Made by a program: the position numbers and the translations under genes. A stretch of 64,000 bases of DNA, taken from contig NZ_PDZC01000004.1 in assembly GCF_002743375.1 (NCBI RefSeq), positions 124,001-188,000 on the forward strand, written 5' to 3'. Under the pieces are notes generated by a model. The model did no database searches, was not told where the DNA came from, and saw only the letters and a program-made list of their open reading frames with translations. Numbering within the stretch: position 1 is the stretch's first letter; the number at the start of each line of letters is the position of its first letter. Shown here piece by piece: positions 38,200 through 47,604 of the stretch. This DNA comes from Sporosarcina sp. P34 (GTDB lineage: Bacteria; Bacillota; Bacilli; Bacillales_A; Planococcaceae).

Positions 38200-38281
38200 G
38201 CGATTACAAATCAGCATCTTTCACAAACGCACCCGTTAATGGAATAAATATATTAAGTCGTCAACCTGTGTTATAGGATTG

Positions 38282-38692
38282 CTATTTATCTATAACAATC
38301 GATAATTTATAGTTTGCATAGTCATTTAATTCTTTCAGAAATTGACTCATTAATCCTGTGGATGGGAATTTACATTCGAGAATGTAACAACCATCTCCAC
38401 TGATTTTATAATTATTTATTAAATATTTCTCTTGCGTTTTTAGAAATGACAGATAAGGTTGATGAAAAATACTTTCTGTAATAATCGTGATAAATGCATG
38501 TATATTAAAACCTAATTTGACTCGGTTAACTTTAATTGTATAAGCCTCAATAATTTCCAAATCCTCTAACCTTGCCACCCTAGCTGAAGTAGCTGGTCCA
38601 GTCAAATGTACTCTCTCACCCAATCCTTTCATTGTAATTCGACTGTTCCTGGAGAGTTCTTCTAAGATTTTTATATCCGTATTATCTAACAT
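38282..38692 (-). CDS. Lrp/AsnC-family transcriptional regulator
   Basis: A 136-aa regulator with N-terminal HTH (NTDIKILEELSRNSRITMKGL, then SARVARLEDLEII) and a C-terminal ligand-binding half that is short and AT-rich. AAGGAG precedes the ATG. It is divergent from a metallo-hydrolase gene across 130 bp and may control it. No effector can be inferred. Confidence 0.88.
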   Translation of the reverse strand: MLDNTDIKILEELSRNSRITMKGLGERVHLTGPATSARVARLEDLEIIEAYTIKVNRVKLGFNIHAFITIITESIFHQPYLSFLKTQEKYLINNYKISGDGCYILECKFPSTGLMSQFLKELNDYANYKLSIVIDK

Positions 38693-38822
38693 TTATTTAA
38701 CTCCTTTCATTAATAAAGTGAATCGGCCAAAAGACTTTATTTTATCTATGTATCCGTCTATGGGTCATAGTATAGACTATATATTGTTCAAAGAATATCT
38801 CAAAAAAAGGAGTTAATTAAAT

Positions 38823-39602
38823 ATGAAGATACGACTTATTCGCAACGCTACACTCGTTGTTCAGTACGCAGGTAAAAAGTTTTTAATAGATCCAATGTTA
38901 GCAGAAAAAGGAACTTTGCCTGCTTTTGGACCTGAGGTAGGCTTACCTGATGCACCAAGACACGATCAGAAGAATCCTTTGGTAAGCTTACCAACATCCA
39001 TTGAGACTATTATCCAAGATATTGATGCAGTCATCGTCACTCATCTGCATCCTGATCACTGGGATATGGCAGCTATAAGAGCATTACCAAAGGAAATTAA
39101 ACTATTCTCCCAAAATGAAGAAGATGCAACAGAAATACGCAATGCTGGTTTCCAAAATGTCGAGGTTTTACAAGAGGATACCGTTTTTGAGGATGTCCAA
39201 TTGACAAAAACAAAAGGCGAACACGGAAGAGGCGAAATCTTAAAAGCTGCTGGCTACGTATGTGGAGTTGTTTTTAAACACTCGTCGGAGAAAACATTAT
39301 ATCTTGCCGGAGACACGGTTTGGTATGATGCCGTTCAGGAAGTAATTAACACACATAAGCCTGAAATTATTGTCGTAAATGCTGGAGATAATCAATTCTT
39401 AGTAGGCGGTTCTTTAGTAATGGGGAAAGATGATGTCTATGATGTCTATAAGGCTGCTCCGGACGCAAGAATTATTTCGGTTCATATGGAAGCTGTCAAT
39501 CATTGGACATTATCAAGAGAAGAATTAATAAGCTTTATTAATAAAAAAGGAATCTCAGCTAATGTTTTAGTACCAGATGACGGTGAATCATACTCATTTT
39601 AA
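38823..39602 (+). CDS. Metallo-beta-lactamase fold hydrolase
   Basis: UlaG-like MBL-fold enzyme (259 aa). The metal motif THLHPDHWD is near residues 77-85, preceded by KFLIDPM and followed by LAGDTVWYD and a His near the C terminus (SVHMEAVNHW). AAGGAG precedes the ATG by about 11 nt. The divergent Lrp gene is probably its regulator. Substrate unknown. Confidence 0.88.
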   Translation: MKIRLIRNATLVVQYAGKKFLIDPMLAEKGTLPAFGPEVGLPDAPRHDQKNPLVSLPTSIETIIQDIDAVIVTHLHPDHWDMAAIRALPKEIKLFSQNEEDATEIRNAGFQNVEVLQEDTVFEDVQLTKTKGEHGRGEILKAAGYVCGVVFKHSSEKTLYLAGDTVWYDAVQEVINTHKPEIIVVNAGDNQFLVGGSLVMGKDDVYDVYKAAPDARIISVHMEAVNHWTLSREELISFINKKGISANVLVPDDGESYSF

Positions 39603-39609
39603 AATAAAA

Positions 39610-39643
39610 ACAAACAGATATTTTTCTGTCTGTTTTTTTGTTA
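39610..39643 (+). terminator. Terminator of the MBL hydrolase gene
   Basis: A 7-bp AAACAGA/TCTGTTT stem with a T run, 9 nt after the stop. Confidence 0.75.
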
Positions 39644-40007
39644 TTACCTGTAATAACAAACTCTTATAGTCTATTTTAGCTCAAAGTACTTTGTTCCCTT
39701 CGGTGTTTTCAATTAACTCAGAATATTTTTCCACGAAACTATTCTAGCCACCAATTTTACTGCGATTTACTATCAGTAGTCGCCTGAAACATTGAGACAA
39801 CAAAAATAGGGACACTAAATCATGTATGAATTGCCTCCCCATATGACATGCCTTTTATCTCTTTCTCCTCATGTACCGAACCCGTTATTATCTGACAGCT
39901 ACTTTTTTCTTCAACCAGAGGGTAAAAACTCTCCACAAACCACGTCTGTAAGCACCTCCGTTAATCCCTACACTACTATTCATTCTCCTCTTTAAACATA
40001 TGTTCCT

Positions 40008-40520
40008 GTGTATCCGATTGATTCGAAAATTGGTTCATTTCCGATGGTTAAAAGGATCGAGATGGGCAATGAACTGTTTACAGAAGGTAAAGAACCAGAA
40101 GAAGTGGTGGAAGCTCTTACTGCTAGGACTTCAAATTCAAAATTATCCTTTATCCCAGCTGGTCTAGGCCAACTGCATAAAAGTGGTCGCGTTTTAGGAA
40201 CACAAGCTTTTTTAAGTAATTTGCTGAACATAAAAGTTCTCATTAGTTTTGAGAACGGAAAAGCCGTGATGATAGCAAAAGTGCGGTCCGTGAAGCGGGA
40301 AAAAAAACATGTCACTTCCCTACTCCGTACCGATATGGAAAACGGTTCTGTACCAGAAGTAGCAGTTATTCATTGCCATAATGCACATGACGCTGAAATA
40401 TGGAAGAATGAGCTACTGAAGGAATTTCCAACTTTACACGTTCAAGTCGTTTCACTTAGTGCTTGTGTGGCCGTACATGCAGGTGAAGGAACGACGGGAT
40501 TAAGCTGGGATACGTATTAA
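40008..40520 (+). pseudogene. C-terminal remnant of a DegV-family gene
   Basis: The frame opens mid-domain (IDSKIGSFPMVKRIEMGNEL) and continues through LHKSGRVLGTQAFLSNLLNIK, GKAVMIAKVRS and the GEGTTGLSW end typical of DegV fatty-acid-binding proteins. The first 100 or so residues, including the N-terminal domain, are missing, and an in-frame TAA sits just upstream. The GTG has no ribosome site. It is probably inactive. A strong terminator follows. Confidence 0.75.
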
Positions 40521-40525
40521 ATATA

Positions 40526-40568
40526 AGAAGGGACCGAATCCATTGTGAATTCGGCCCCTTCTTATTTT
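40526..40568 (+). terminator. Terminator between the DegV remnant and the kinase gene
   Basis: A 14-bp imperfect stem (AGAAGGGACCGAAT with its partner) followed by TTATTTTTT. It can also serve the minus-strand kinase gene. Confidence 0.75.
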
Positions 40569-40582
40569 TTCCATGACATTCT

Positions 40583-41191
40583 TCATAACCGATACGATGG
40601 TATAAGTCCCTTTTTATACAAGAACGCTACACCATTCAAAAACGGACCCGGGACTTTCTTCCAAAAGAATCGTTTACTATAAAATTGACGATGGGCTTTT
40701 TTCAAATTACTCCACTGTTTGCAGTCTTTTTGCTGTCTGTACCGCGCCACATCAATCAGCATCACCCGATCGTCAGGCGTGATCAATATATTGCGTAAAT
40801 GAATGTCTGAAGGATTTAAACCTGCGTCGGTTGCTAGCGATAATGCGTAATCAATTTCTTTAATATGAGCGTCTGTAATGACTCGCCCATTCGTCATACA
40901 ATCAAAAAGTGTATCCCCTTCGACGTAATCCATCACTACGTAATTCGCACCTGTTTCATAAATGCAGGGGAAATAGTGAATACCTTTGAGTGTTTGATAA
41001 ATCTCGGCTTCTTCCTTCGCGATGTACACGGAATTTGGAAAGTATACTTTAATTGCCTTGTTCGAGGATTTGACTCGGAAAACAAACGCACTTCTCCCTG
41101 TTCCAGCGAGCTGCAAAGATGGATGAAAGTCTATCAGACGATTTTTTTTATTCACGACGATCGACTCCACAAGTTCCTGATATATACTCAA
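40583..41191 (-). CDS. Protein-kinase-like protein (RIO/YrzF-like fold)
   Basis: Short kinase-like protein (202 aa). It shows a glycine-rich loop (GTGRSAFVF), an invariant-type Lys (AIKVYF), a hinge (YVVMDYVEG), the catalytic-loop form DIHLRNIL and LIDVAR in place of DFG. The TTG at 41191 is preceded by GGAGG with a 7-nt spacer. Upstream lie a second hairpin and a yybP-ykoY riboswitch, which suggests Mn2+-dependent expression. Substrate and even kinase activity are uncertain, as the DFG Gly is absent. Confidence 0.7.
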   Translation of the reverse strand: MSIYQELVESIVVNKKNRLIDFHPSLQLAGTGRSAFVFRVKSSNKAIKVYFPNSVYIAKEEAEIYQTLKGIHYFPCIYETGANYVVMDYVEGDTLFDCMTNGRVITDAHIKEIDYALSLATDAGLNPSDIHLRNILITPDDRVMLIDVARYRQQKDCKQWSNLKKAHRQFYSKRFFWKKVPGPFLNGVAFLYKKGLIPSYRL

Positions 41192-41221
41192 AACATAACC
41201 TCCAATAATTTTCAAAAAAAC

Positions 41222-41268
41222 AAAACAGAGACATCAAAACCAATTAGTGGCTTGGATGTCTCTGTTAA
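41222..41268 (-). terminator. Second hairpin in the kinase leader
   Basis: An 11-bp stem (ACAGAGACATC with its partner) is followed on the minus strand by TTTTGTTTTTTT. It lies between the Mn riboswitch hairpin and the kinase gene. Confidence 0.75.
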
Positions 41269-41276
41269 AATTACAA

Positions 41277-41386
41277 AAGACCTCACCAAATAATTGGTAA
41301 GGTCTCGCAAACAACGTAAGTTGCCAGTAAAGCCGAGGACTTCCATCCCGTGTTGACGACTTTTACTGTCATAGCTACTCCCCTTA
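41277..41386 (-). promoter_or_regulatory. yybP-ykoY (Mn2+) riboswitch ahead of the kinase-like gene
   Basis: On the minus strand: GGGGAGTAGC, then AAAGTCGTCAA, CGGCTTTACTGGCAAC and GCGAGACCTTACC, matching the yybP-ykoY aptamer in order (41296-41386). The CCTTACC end can either pair with the 5' GGGG or form a hairpin with GGTGAGGTCT (41277-41306) followed by TTTT. That is the usual switch between P1 and a terminator. Mn2+ would therefore favour read-through into the kinase gene. Confidence 0.88.
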
Positions 41387-41562
41387 ACGGAAGTGTTCGT
41401 ATAAATAGTATAGGCTCACTATAATTTGAACCGGCTTAGATGTCAACTAACTAAGCATGCATAGGTATTCATTGACACATTGTGATAAAACAACCAATTA
41501 CTTTTATGCTTAACCCGTTATTCCATCAAACGTTTCACTAGTACATCTTCTACTAATTTTTC

Positions 41563-42216
41563 TCATCTTGCAGGCTGACTGCTAAATTTACTTTTTACCA
41601 TACCGATCAACGCAGGCAGGACAGATAAAATGATGATTGCAAGCAACACCGTGGAAAAGTTTTCTTTAATAATGGGAATATTTCCGAATAAATATCCTAG
41701 CATCGTGCATAAACCTACCCAAAAAGCTGCTCCCACGACATTATAGAAAGCAAAGTACCGGTAATTCATACGGCTCGCTCCCGCAACGAACGGAGCGAAT
41801 GTCCGGACAAACGGCATAAAGCGGGCAATCAGGATGGTTTTTCCGCCATGTGTATTAAAGAACGTCTCCGCGGCTTTCATTTTCTTTTGGTTTATGACTT
41901 TTCCTAGCCAACTGCCAGGAGAAATCGACATGCCCACTTTACGTCCAATATGGTAGTTCACTGTATCGCCTATGACCGCTGCAACGAAGAAGACTGCGAC
42001 AAGCACCCAAATATTAAAGGCATCTAGCGCCGCAAAGGCACCGCCTGCGAACAGCAGGGAATCTCCAGGTAGGAACGGAAATATGACGATCCCCGTTTCA
42101 ATGAAAACGATTAAAAATAAGATGACGTACGACCAGCCACCAAATATTTGAATAATATCGACTAGATGTTCATCAATGTGCAAGATAAAGCTGATTAGTC
42201 CTTGAATGAGGTTCAT
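41563..42216 (-). CDS. DedA-family membrane protein
   Basis: A 217-aa membrane protein of the DedA/SNARE-associated family, implicated in lipid-carrier recycling. The features IETGIVIFPFLPGDSLLFAGG, FNTHGGKTILIARFMPFVRTFAPFVAG (split over two loops) and the terminal helices are clear. AAGGAG precedes the ATG at 42216. It is alone on the minus strand. Confidence 0.9.
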   Translation of the reverse strand: MNLIQGLISFILHIDEHLVDIIQIFGGWSYVILFLIVFIETGIVIFPFLPGDSLLFAGGAFAALDAFNIWVLVAVFFVAAVIGDTVNYHIGRKVGMSISPGSWLGKVINQKKMKAAETFFNTHGGKTILIARFMPFVRTFAPFVAGASRMNYRYFAFYNVVGAAFWVGLCTMLGYLFGNIPIIKENFSTVLLAIIILSVLPALIGMVKSKFSSQPAR

Positions 42217-42493
42217 GTTACGGCTCCTTTTTTGGTAAAATGAATTCGTCGCTACGCAAGTGAGAATACTAGATGTATACACACTATCTATCTACTTTAC
42301 GTTCGGCATAAGGTATTTATCCTTGAAAAGTGCCAAGCAAGTAAAATAATTAGGATTCGGTTCCCATTTAAAAGCAAACGGGAATTGAATAATAAGCGGT
42401 TGCGCCTACTTATGAGGTTAATTAAATATACCATGGATTCCCGTAAGTTCATCCAACTTATTATATTTTCCATACAATTGAATCAAAGATACG

Positions 42494-42928
42494 CTACACA
42501 CGACCACGGTCAACGTATCGGATGACGAGCTTAGCAACGAGCACACTGAAAATCAAATGACTCGCTGTCCAGTACAACCATGCCATACCGTCATCCGCTG
42601 CTGGCGGCCGGTCGGTCAGCAAGGTAAGAAAATACAATACTCCGCTTCCCGCTGTGTACACCACAACATACGGCCACATATTATATTGCCATTTGAGAAA
42701 CTTCAATAGGTAAAACAGTCCCAATACGCTGGCAATACAAAAGACGAAGTGAAAGATAATGCCGAACCAAGTGACGTGCGAAAAGATATGAATGATGGGA
42801 ATGTAATCTACATTGTACAGCAAAATATACGCTTCATTTCCTGTTATAGCCCATATGACAAGCATGAGTAGCGCCAACACGGCACCACCGACAATTCCTA
42901 TGCCGATCAACTGCAAAAATTGCTTCAT
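42494..42928 (-). CDS. YagU/DUF1440-like membrane protein
   Basis: A 144-aa protein with four hydrophobic helices. The layout (IFSHVTWFGIIFHFVFC, LYYLLKFLKW-like loop, a final helix after AWLYWTASHL) resembles YagU family proteins. GAGGGGGAG precedes the ATG. A yybP-ykoY riboswitch lies 155 nt upstream, so it is likely part of a Mn2+ response. Family call is moderately sure; function is unknown. Confidence 0.62.
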   Translation of the reverse strand: MKQFLQLIGIGIVGGAVLALLMLVIWAITGNEAYILLYNVDYIPIIHIFSHVTWFGIIFHFVFCIASVLGLFYLLKFLKWQYNMWPYVVVYTAGSGVLYFLTLLTDRPPAADDGMAWLYWTASHLIFSVLVAKLVIRYVDRGRV

Positions 42929-43064
42929 CTGCTCCCCCTCTTTTCGTTAAGGTTTTTGGTTATCTATTCCCGCGCATTTTCTAAATAAACGGTTCTGTTC
43001 CATAGCTTTCTTGACTGCGAATCTACAGTCTGGGTGCACGACTACGTGACATACAACCACATAA

Positions 43065-43171
43065 AAGAGACCTCGCCAAAAACGGTAAGGTCTCACAAAA
43101 AGATGAGCTGTCAGTTGAACCAACGAACTGCATCTTGTAACGTCAAATTTCACTGTATTCATTACTCTCCA
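43065..43171 (-). promoter_or_regulatory. yybP-ykoY (Mn2+) riboswitch ahead of the YagU-like gene
   Basis: On the minus strand: GGAGAGTA, AATTTGACGTTAC, CAACTGACAGCTC and GTGAGACCTTACC (43084-43171) follow the same order as the copy at 41.3 kb but with more changes. The tail forms a GAGACCTTACC/GGCGAGGTCTC hairpin with TTTT (43065-43095), the expected terminator. Confidence 0.75.
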
Positions 43172-43210
43172 TTAATGAATGTAAAACGTATAATACTAGA
43201 GTTTCTCTAG

Positions 43211-43477
43211 TTATTCTTTAATAGTATCCACAAGTCGCTTGGCATCTACCATCGACATGCCTTTATATTCCCTCAAGTACTTCACAGTTTTTACGACACC
43301 AAGAGTTTTTAATTTTTCATGCACATCAGCGATTAATTCATCCTGACTTTCGACGGGGCGCAATCTCTGATTCTCTTCCTTTAATACTCTAATTTGTTTG
43401 GCTTGCCCTAGAATCAACAATAAGAATCCTACGCTTGTTACAGTGAGCGCTAAAATCAACAGTCCATCCGTATTCAT
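43211..43477 (-). CDS. Membrane-anchored protein with L7/L12 C-terminal-like domain
   Basis: An 88-aa protein with one N-terminal membrane helix, a short coiled segment (IRVLKEENQRL) and a C-terminal stretch (GVVKTVKYLREYKGMSMVDAKRLVD, in two parts) that resembles the ribosomal protein L7/L12 C-terminal domain. Such small proteins occur singly in Bacillales. Function unknown. GAGGGG precedes the ATG. Confidence 0.65.
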   Translation of the reverse strand: MNTDGLLILALTVTSVGFLLLILGQAKQIRVLKEENQRLRPVESQDELIADVHEKLKTLGVVKTVKYLREYKGMSMVDAKRLVDTIKE

Positions 43478-43544
43478 AAACGAACCCCCTCTACTAGAGT
43501 TGGTACCATGTTAACATCTACTGCTATTCAACTCCAACTAGTTA

Positions 43545-44594
43545 CTAGTTGGAGGTAATGCATAGCAGATTCAAATCATGGACGAGCATGTCGACATGTT
43601 CTTTCTTAGTAGACCAACTGGTACAAAAACGAACCGCACTATGGCTAGCATCGACTTTTTCCCAGAACGTGAATGAATACTTTTTGCTTAGCTCCGTCAT
43701 GACATACTCCGGCAAGATCGGAAATTGCTGATTAGTTGTCGAATCATAACGTAATGCAAATCCGTTCTCTTTAAATGCTTGTCGAAGGATCAATGCCATG
43801 TCCACCGCATGTTTTGAAACTTCATAGTACAACCCATCTTCAAACAACGTTTCAAACTGGATGCCTAATAGTCTCCCTTTAGCAAGCAAGCCGCCACGTT
43901 GTTTAATAAAGTATCGAAAATCTTTTTTCAATGAATCATTGGTAATGACAACCGCTTCACCAAACAACGCACCTATTTTCGTCCCGCCAATATAGAAGAC
44001 ATCACATAGTCTAGCGTAATCTGCTAACGTGATATCATTATCCACCGAAGCCAACCCATACCCAAGTCGGGCACCGTCCAGTACTAATGGCAACCCGCAT
44101 TCCCCACACACTTTACTCAAAGCTTCCAATTCCGCTTTAGTATAAGTCGTTCCATATTCTGTAGGGTTCGAAATGTACACGAGGCCCGGCTGTACACTAT
44201 GCTCTGGACTTGCGTCATTCCAATGGGCATCCACTAGCTCTTTTACTTGCTCCGCTGTAATTTTCCCGTCCTCGCTAGGTACAGTCAGTACTTTATGTCC
44301 AGTAGATTCAATAGCACCTGTTTCATGTGTCGCGATATGTCCACTCTCCGCAGCGACTGCGCCTTGATATGGACGTAAAATCGATGCGATGATGGTCGTG
44401 TTCGTTTGAGTTCCCCCTACTAAAAAGTGAACATCTGCCTCTTGCGCTTCACACTCTCTACGAATATGCTCTCTAGCTTTTTCGCAATGTTCATCCATCC
44501 CGTATCCCGGAGTTTGTTCCTCATTTGTCTCGATCAATCGTTGCAAAATTCGCGTATGCGCGCCTTCCGTATAATCATTTTCAAATCGTATCAT
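43545..44594 (-). CDS. ltaE: Low-specificity L-threonine aldolase family (PLP) enzyme
   Basis: PLP-dependent beta-eliminating lyase fold (349 aa) that should split L-threonine or allo-threonine into glycine and acetaldehyde. It shows FLVGGTQTN, the Asp pair around LVLDGARLGYGL and the PLP-Lys motif FYIGGTKIGALFGEA. The ATG at 44594 has GGAG 10 nt upstream; the open frame above it is not coding. A perfect short inverted repeat overlaps its stop. Confidence 0.88.
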   Translation of the reverse strand: MIRFENDYTEGAHTRILQRLIETNEEQTPGYGMDEHCEKAREHIRRECEAQEADVHFLVGGTQTNTTIIASILRPYQGAVAAESGHIATHETGAIESTGHKVLTVPSEDGKITAEQVKELVDAHWNDASPEHSVQPGLVYISNPTEYGTTYTKAELEALSKVCGECGLPLVLDGARLGYGLASVDNDITLADYARLCDVFYIGGTKIGALFGEAVVITNDSLKKDFRYFIKQRGGLLAKGRLLGIQFETLFEDGLYYEVSKHAVDMALILRQAFKENGFALRYDSTTNQQFPILPEYVMTELSKKYSFTFWEKVDASHSAVRFCTSWSTKKEHVDMLVHDLNLLCITSN

Positions 44595-44700
44595 CGTTGT
44601 CCATCTCCAAATATGCCTGATTTTTTCTGCAAGTATACCATAGAATGATGGATTTCTGTTACATCTTATATTGTTCTTACAATGATGAATTTTCCATTTT

Positions 44701-45192
44701 TTATTCCATAAACAGCTGTTGCACTTCACTGTCATCTTGTAATTTTTCTTGAATGAAACCATCCAATTCCTCTTCATTCGTAAAGTCGTTTAACTCTTTC
44801 CCATACCAGTCCTGCAATTTCGTTTTATGAATTGTATAGGTGTCGCCTTCAAATTCAAAGCTAGCCCACTCCGCATTATTGATGAGCGCGAATAAATAGC
44901 TAGCATTATAAATTGCTGTCTTTTTATATTCACTTTCTCCGATCGTTGCGTCCATATTTTCATACTTGATCGTCATACCATAAGGTGCTGTTTTGGTTTC
45001 AAGCGAAACTTTCTCAAATTTTTCAGCATCACGCAGTTGTTCTATTATATGGATGACAGCACTGTTATCACCAATAAATGATCCTTTGTATTGGAATAGA
45101 TCTTCACTTGATTGATTGGTTGTGGAACTGCATCCAGTTAAGAAAAGCAGGAGTATGAATGAAGACAAAAAATATTTTGTGAAGTTTTTCAT
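44701..45192 (-). CDS. DUF4825-type lipoprotein
   Basis: A 163-aa predicted lipoprotein with signal peptide and lipobox LTGC (Cys near 21). YKGSFIGDNSAVIHII after it matches the DUF4825 core. It should be anchored outside the membrane. Function unknown. It sits alone between threonine aldolase and the cba terminator. Confidence 0.78.
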   Translation of the reverse strand: MKNFTKYFLSSFILLLFLTGCSSTTNQSSEDLFQYKGSFIGDNSAVIHIIEQLRDAEKFEKVSLETKTAPYGMTIKYENMDATIGESEYKKTAIYNASYLFALINNAEWASFEFEGDTYTIHKTKLQDWYGKELNDFTNEEELDGFIQEKLQDDSEVQQLFME

Positions 45193-45330
45193 TGGAGTCT
45201 CCTTCCTTAATATGTTTTACTCTATCGCTCAATGATCATGACGATAGACGTTATTTGGGTTTTCAAGGATTTCTATTCTATTTTACGCTATAACTATTCC
45301 GTCTTCCAAATCATTTATCCATTTACAGTA

Positions 45331-45364
45331 AAAAAAAGAGGGAAGTAATACTACTTCCTCTCTT
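45331..45364 (-). terminator. Terminator of the cba operon
   Basis: A hairpin of GAGGGAAGTA with its partner, followed on the minus strand by eight T. It is about 80 nt after the cbaA stop. Confidence 0.82.
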
Positions 45365-45440
45365 CTACTCGATTGTTTAGATTTTTATGTTGCTTGCCAA
45401 CTTTCCTACATATCGTAGTACCCTTTTAGAAAAATCACGC

Positions 45441-47111
45441 CTACCAAGTGATAAATGGCGCGGATCCTGGTGGTGCGTTTCGTATCATATCAACTAAAGG
45501 GAAAACGTAGCCAAACGCAACAATGAACAGCATGATCATGATCCACACACTCCACCGTTCTGTCCACTTCGGTGTTTCACTTGCATTATCTTCACCTTGC
45601 GCAATTGGAAATTCTGTATTTCCTTTCGGCGCAAGGAACATTAAATTAAAGACAATATAGACAATCAGTACGAGACCTATAGTTAATAATGTTCCTCCTA
45701 CTGCTAACAAAAGTAAGTATGGATCCCAACTTGCAGCAGTCGCGCTATCGCCATATGTTGTGTAAGACGTTCTTCGTGGCGCCCCTAGAAGTCCTACTGT
45801 ATGCATTCCTCCGGCCATGAACACCATTCCAAGAGTCCAAATAAGTGTTTGAATCACGCCTAATTTATTCATCGCTGGAGTCAGTGTTCGCTTGGATAAA
45901 TACGGTATGAGCCAATACATCGCACCGAAGAAGGTCAACACCGCTGTCACGCCGACTGTTATATGGAAATGACCTACAACCCACAGCGTATTATGAACGA
46001 CTTGATTCAATTGATTCGCATTTTGCGCAATACCGCCTGCTCCGCCCGGAATGAAGAAAATCATCGCGATCATAGGAGCAAGGAAACGCACGTCTCCCCA
46101 TGGCATCTTGGTAATCCAACCGAAAACTCCCTTCGCGCCTTTCTTCTTCCCGACTCGAGCAAAGACGAAGAACATAGCAAATGCTGTCATTAAGGATGGG
46201 AAGCCGATCACCATACTCATCAGCGCATGCGTTAGTTTAATTCCTTCTGACATTCCCGGGTCCACAATTTGATGGTGGAAACCGCCTGGAATATTTGAAA
46301 CAACTAACAGTATGACCACTACCCTCGTTAACGTATCACTGAATAATCTACCTCCAATCACTTTGGGTACCACTACATACCATAATGAAACTGCGGTTAA
46401 GTACCAAATGTTTACGAACGTATGGCCGAAGCTCCAAAACAATGTTCTACTGAGCATCACATTAATCGTTTCCGTCCAACCAAACGCCCACGGTATCAGC
46501 ATCAACACTTCTGCTGTCACACCAAGACTTCCGAAGAATAGAAGTGTGAAAACACCCATCGCAAAGAATGCTAGTAATGGTATATGTTGACCGCGATTTC
46601 TCTTTCTCCACTTGGCGATTTGAATAAATCCGCCGAATGCTGCGATCCATATGCCAGCAACGACAATGAATAACCCGACATAGAACCAAGGTGACGCCTT
46701 CATAGGCGGATAAAATGTATACATAACAGATGCGGTACCCATGACGACAGTCGTAATGACAAATACTACACCTATAAGCATGGTAACGAGAGAAATCCAG
46801 CCCATCTTTCTAACGATTGGAAATAAACCGTCCATCGTATGAGAAAGAATTGAGTAAAAGTACGCAATGACAAATAAAACAGAGAACACTAAAACTAATA
46901 AAATACCATGTGCCGTCAAGACTTGGTAGTAATTAAAGTTTGTAGGTAGTTCAAGTAATCCCGCACGGTTAAGTCCCTGGAGTAAACCTAAAAGTCCTCC
47001 TATTAACAAGGTGACAAAAGCTATTGCGAAATACGTTAATGTAAGACGTGAATCTAACCTGTTTCCTCCTGACATCTTACGGAGTTTACTTTGCTTTTCA
47101 ATTTCTTCCAT
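45441..47111 (-). CDS. cbaA: ba3-type cytochrome c oxidase subunit I (CbaA)
   Basis: Haem-copper oxidase main subunit (556 aa, about 13 helices) that reduces O2 at the membrane. TAHGILLVLVF carries a low-spin haem His, and GHTFVNIWYL, the GGFHHQIVDPG region and VVGHFHITVG carry other metal His ligands. I chose the ATG at 47111 because GGGGG lies 8 nt upstream; a GTG three codons earlier is too close. It follows cbaB by 12 nt. Confidence 0.9.
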   Translation of the reverse strand: MEEIEKQSKLRKMSGGNRLDSRLTLTYFAIAFVTLLIGGLLGLLQGLNRAGLLELPTNFNYYQVLTAHGILLVLVFSVLFVIAYFYSILSHTMDGLFPIVRKMGWISLVTMLIGVVFVITTVVMGTASVMYTFYPPMKASPWFYVGLFIVVAGIWIAAFGGFIQIAKWRKRNRGQHIPLLAFFAMGVFTLLFFGSLGVTAEVLMLIPWAFGWTETINVMLSRTLFWSFGHTFVNIWYLTAVSLWYVVVPKVIGGRLFSDTLTRVVVILLVVSNIPGGFHHQIVDPGMSEGIKLTHALMSMVIGFPSLMTAFAMFFVFARVGKKKGAKGVFGWITKMPWGDVRFLAPMIAMIFFIPGGAGGIAQNANQLNQVVHNTLWVVGHFHITVGVTAVLTFFGAMYWLIPYLSKRTLTPAMNKLGVIQTLIWTLGMVFMAGGMHTVGLLGAPRRTSYTTYGDSATAASWDPYLLLLAVGGTLLTIGLVLIVYIVFNLMFLAPKGNTEFPIAQGEDNASETPKWTERWSVWIMIMLFIVAFGYVFPLVDMIRNAPPGSAPFITW

Positions 47112-47123
47112 ATCATTCACCCC

Positions 47124-47591
47124 CTATTTAACTATGATTTTCATACTCATTAATTGATGGCCTATACCGCAGTATTCATTACAAATTACTAAGTATTCCC
47201 CGGGCTTCTTAAACTTTTGTTTCGCTTCTTGAATATGTCCTGGCATGATCATCGCATTTAAATTTGTGCCAATTACTTGAAACCCATGCATGACATCTAC
47301 GGAAGTCATTTTAAAATGAACAGTTGCGCCAGCGGGTATTTCAATTTCGTTCGGTTCAAACGAAAAAGCGCGTAATATCATGACCACTTCATATTCATTT
47401 TCACCAATTTTGGAAATGCCCGGATTATCAAATGGCGCTGTCTCTTCAACTTTTTCTGGATCAATCATACCTACTCCACTTGGAGGACCTTGCCCTAATG
47501 CGAAGGTCTGCACGCCACTGTACACTACTGCAATGACCAACATGGAAGCCGCTAAGAAAAGCCAGATTTTTTCATATCGATGCATTTTCAT
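47124..47591 (-). CDS. cbaB: ba3-type cytochrome c oxidase subunit II (CbaB)
   Basis: Subunit with one N-terminal helix and a periplasmic-side cupredoxin domain (155 aa). The CuA ligands are in CNEYCGIGHQLM near the end, with another His in DVMHGFQV. AAGGAGG is 7 nt upstream. It lies between cbaD and cbaA in the same order as in other Bacillales. Confidence 0.92.
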   Translation of the reverse strand: MKMHRYEKIWLFLAASMLVIAVVYSGVQTFALGQGPPSGVGMIDPEKVEETAPFDNPGISKIGENEYEVVMILRAFSFEPNEIEIPAGATVHFKMTSVDVMHGFQVIGTNLNAMIMPGHIQEAKQKFKKPGEYLVICNEYCGIGHQLMSMKIIVK

Positions 47592-47604
47592 TTGAATACC
47601 TCCT

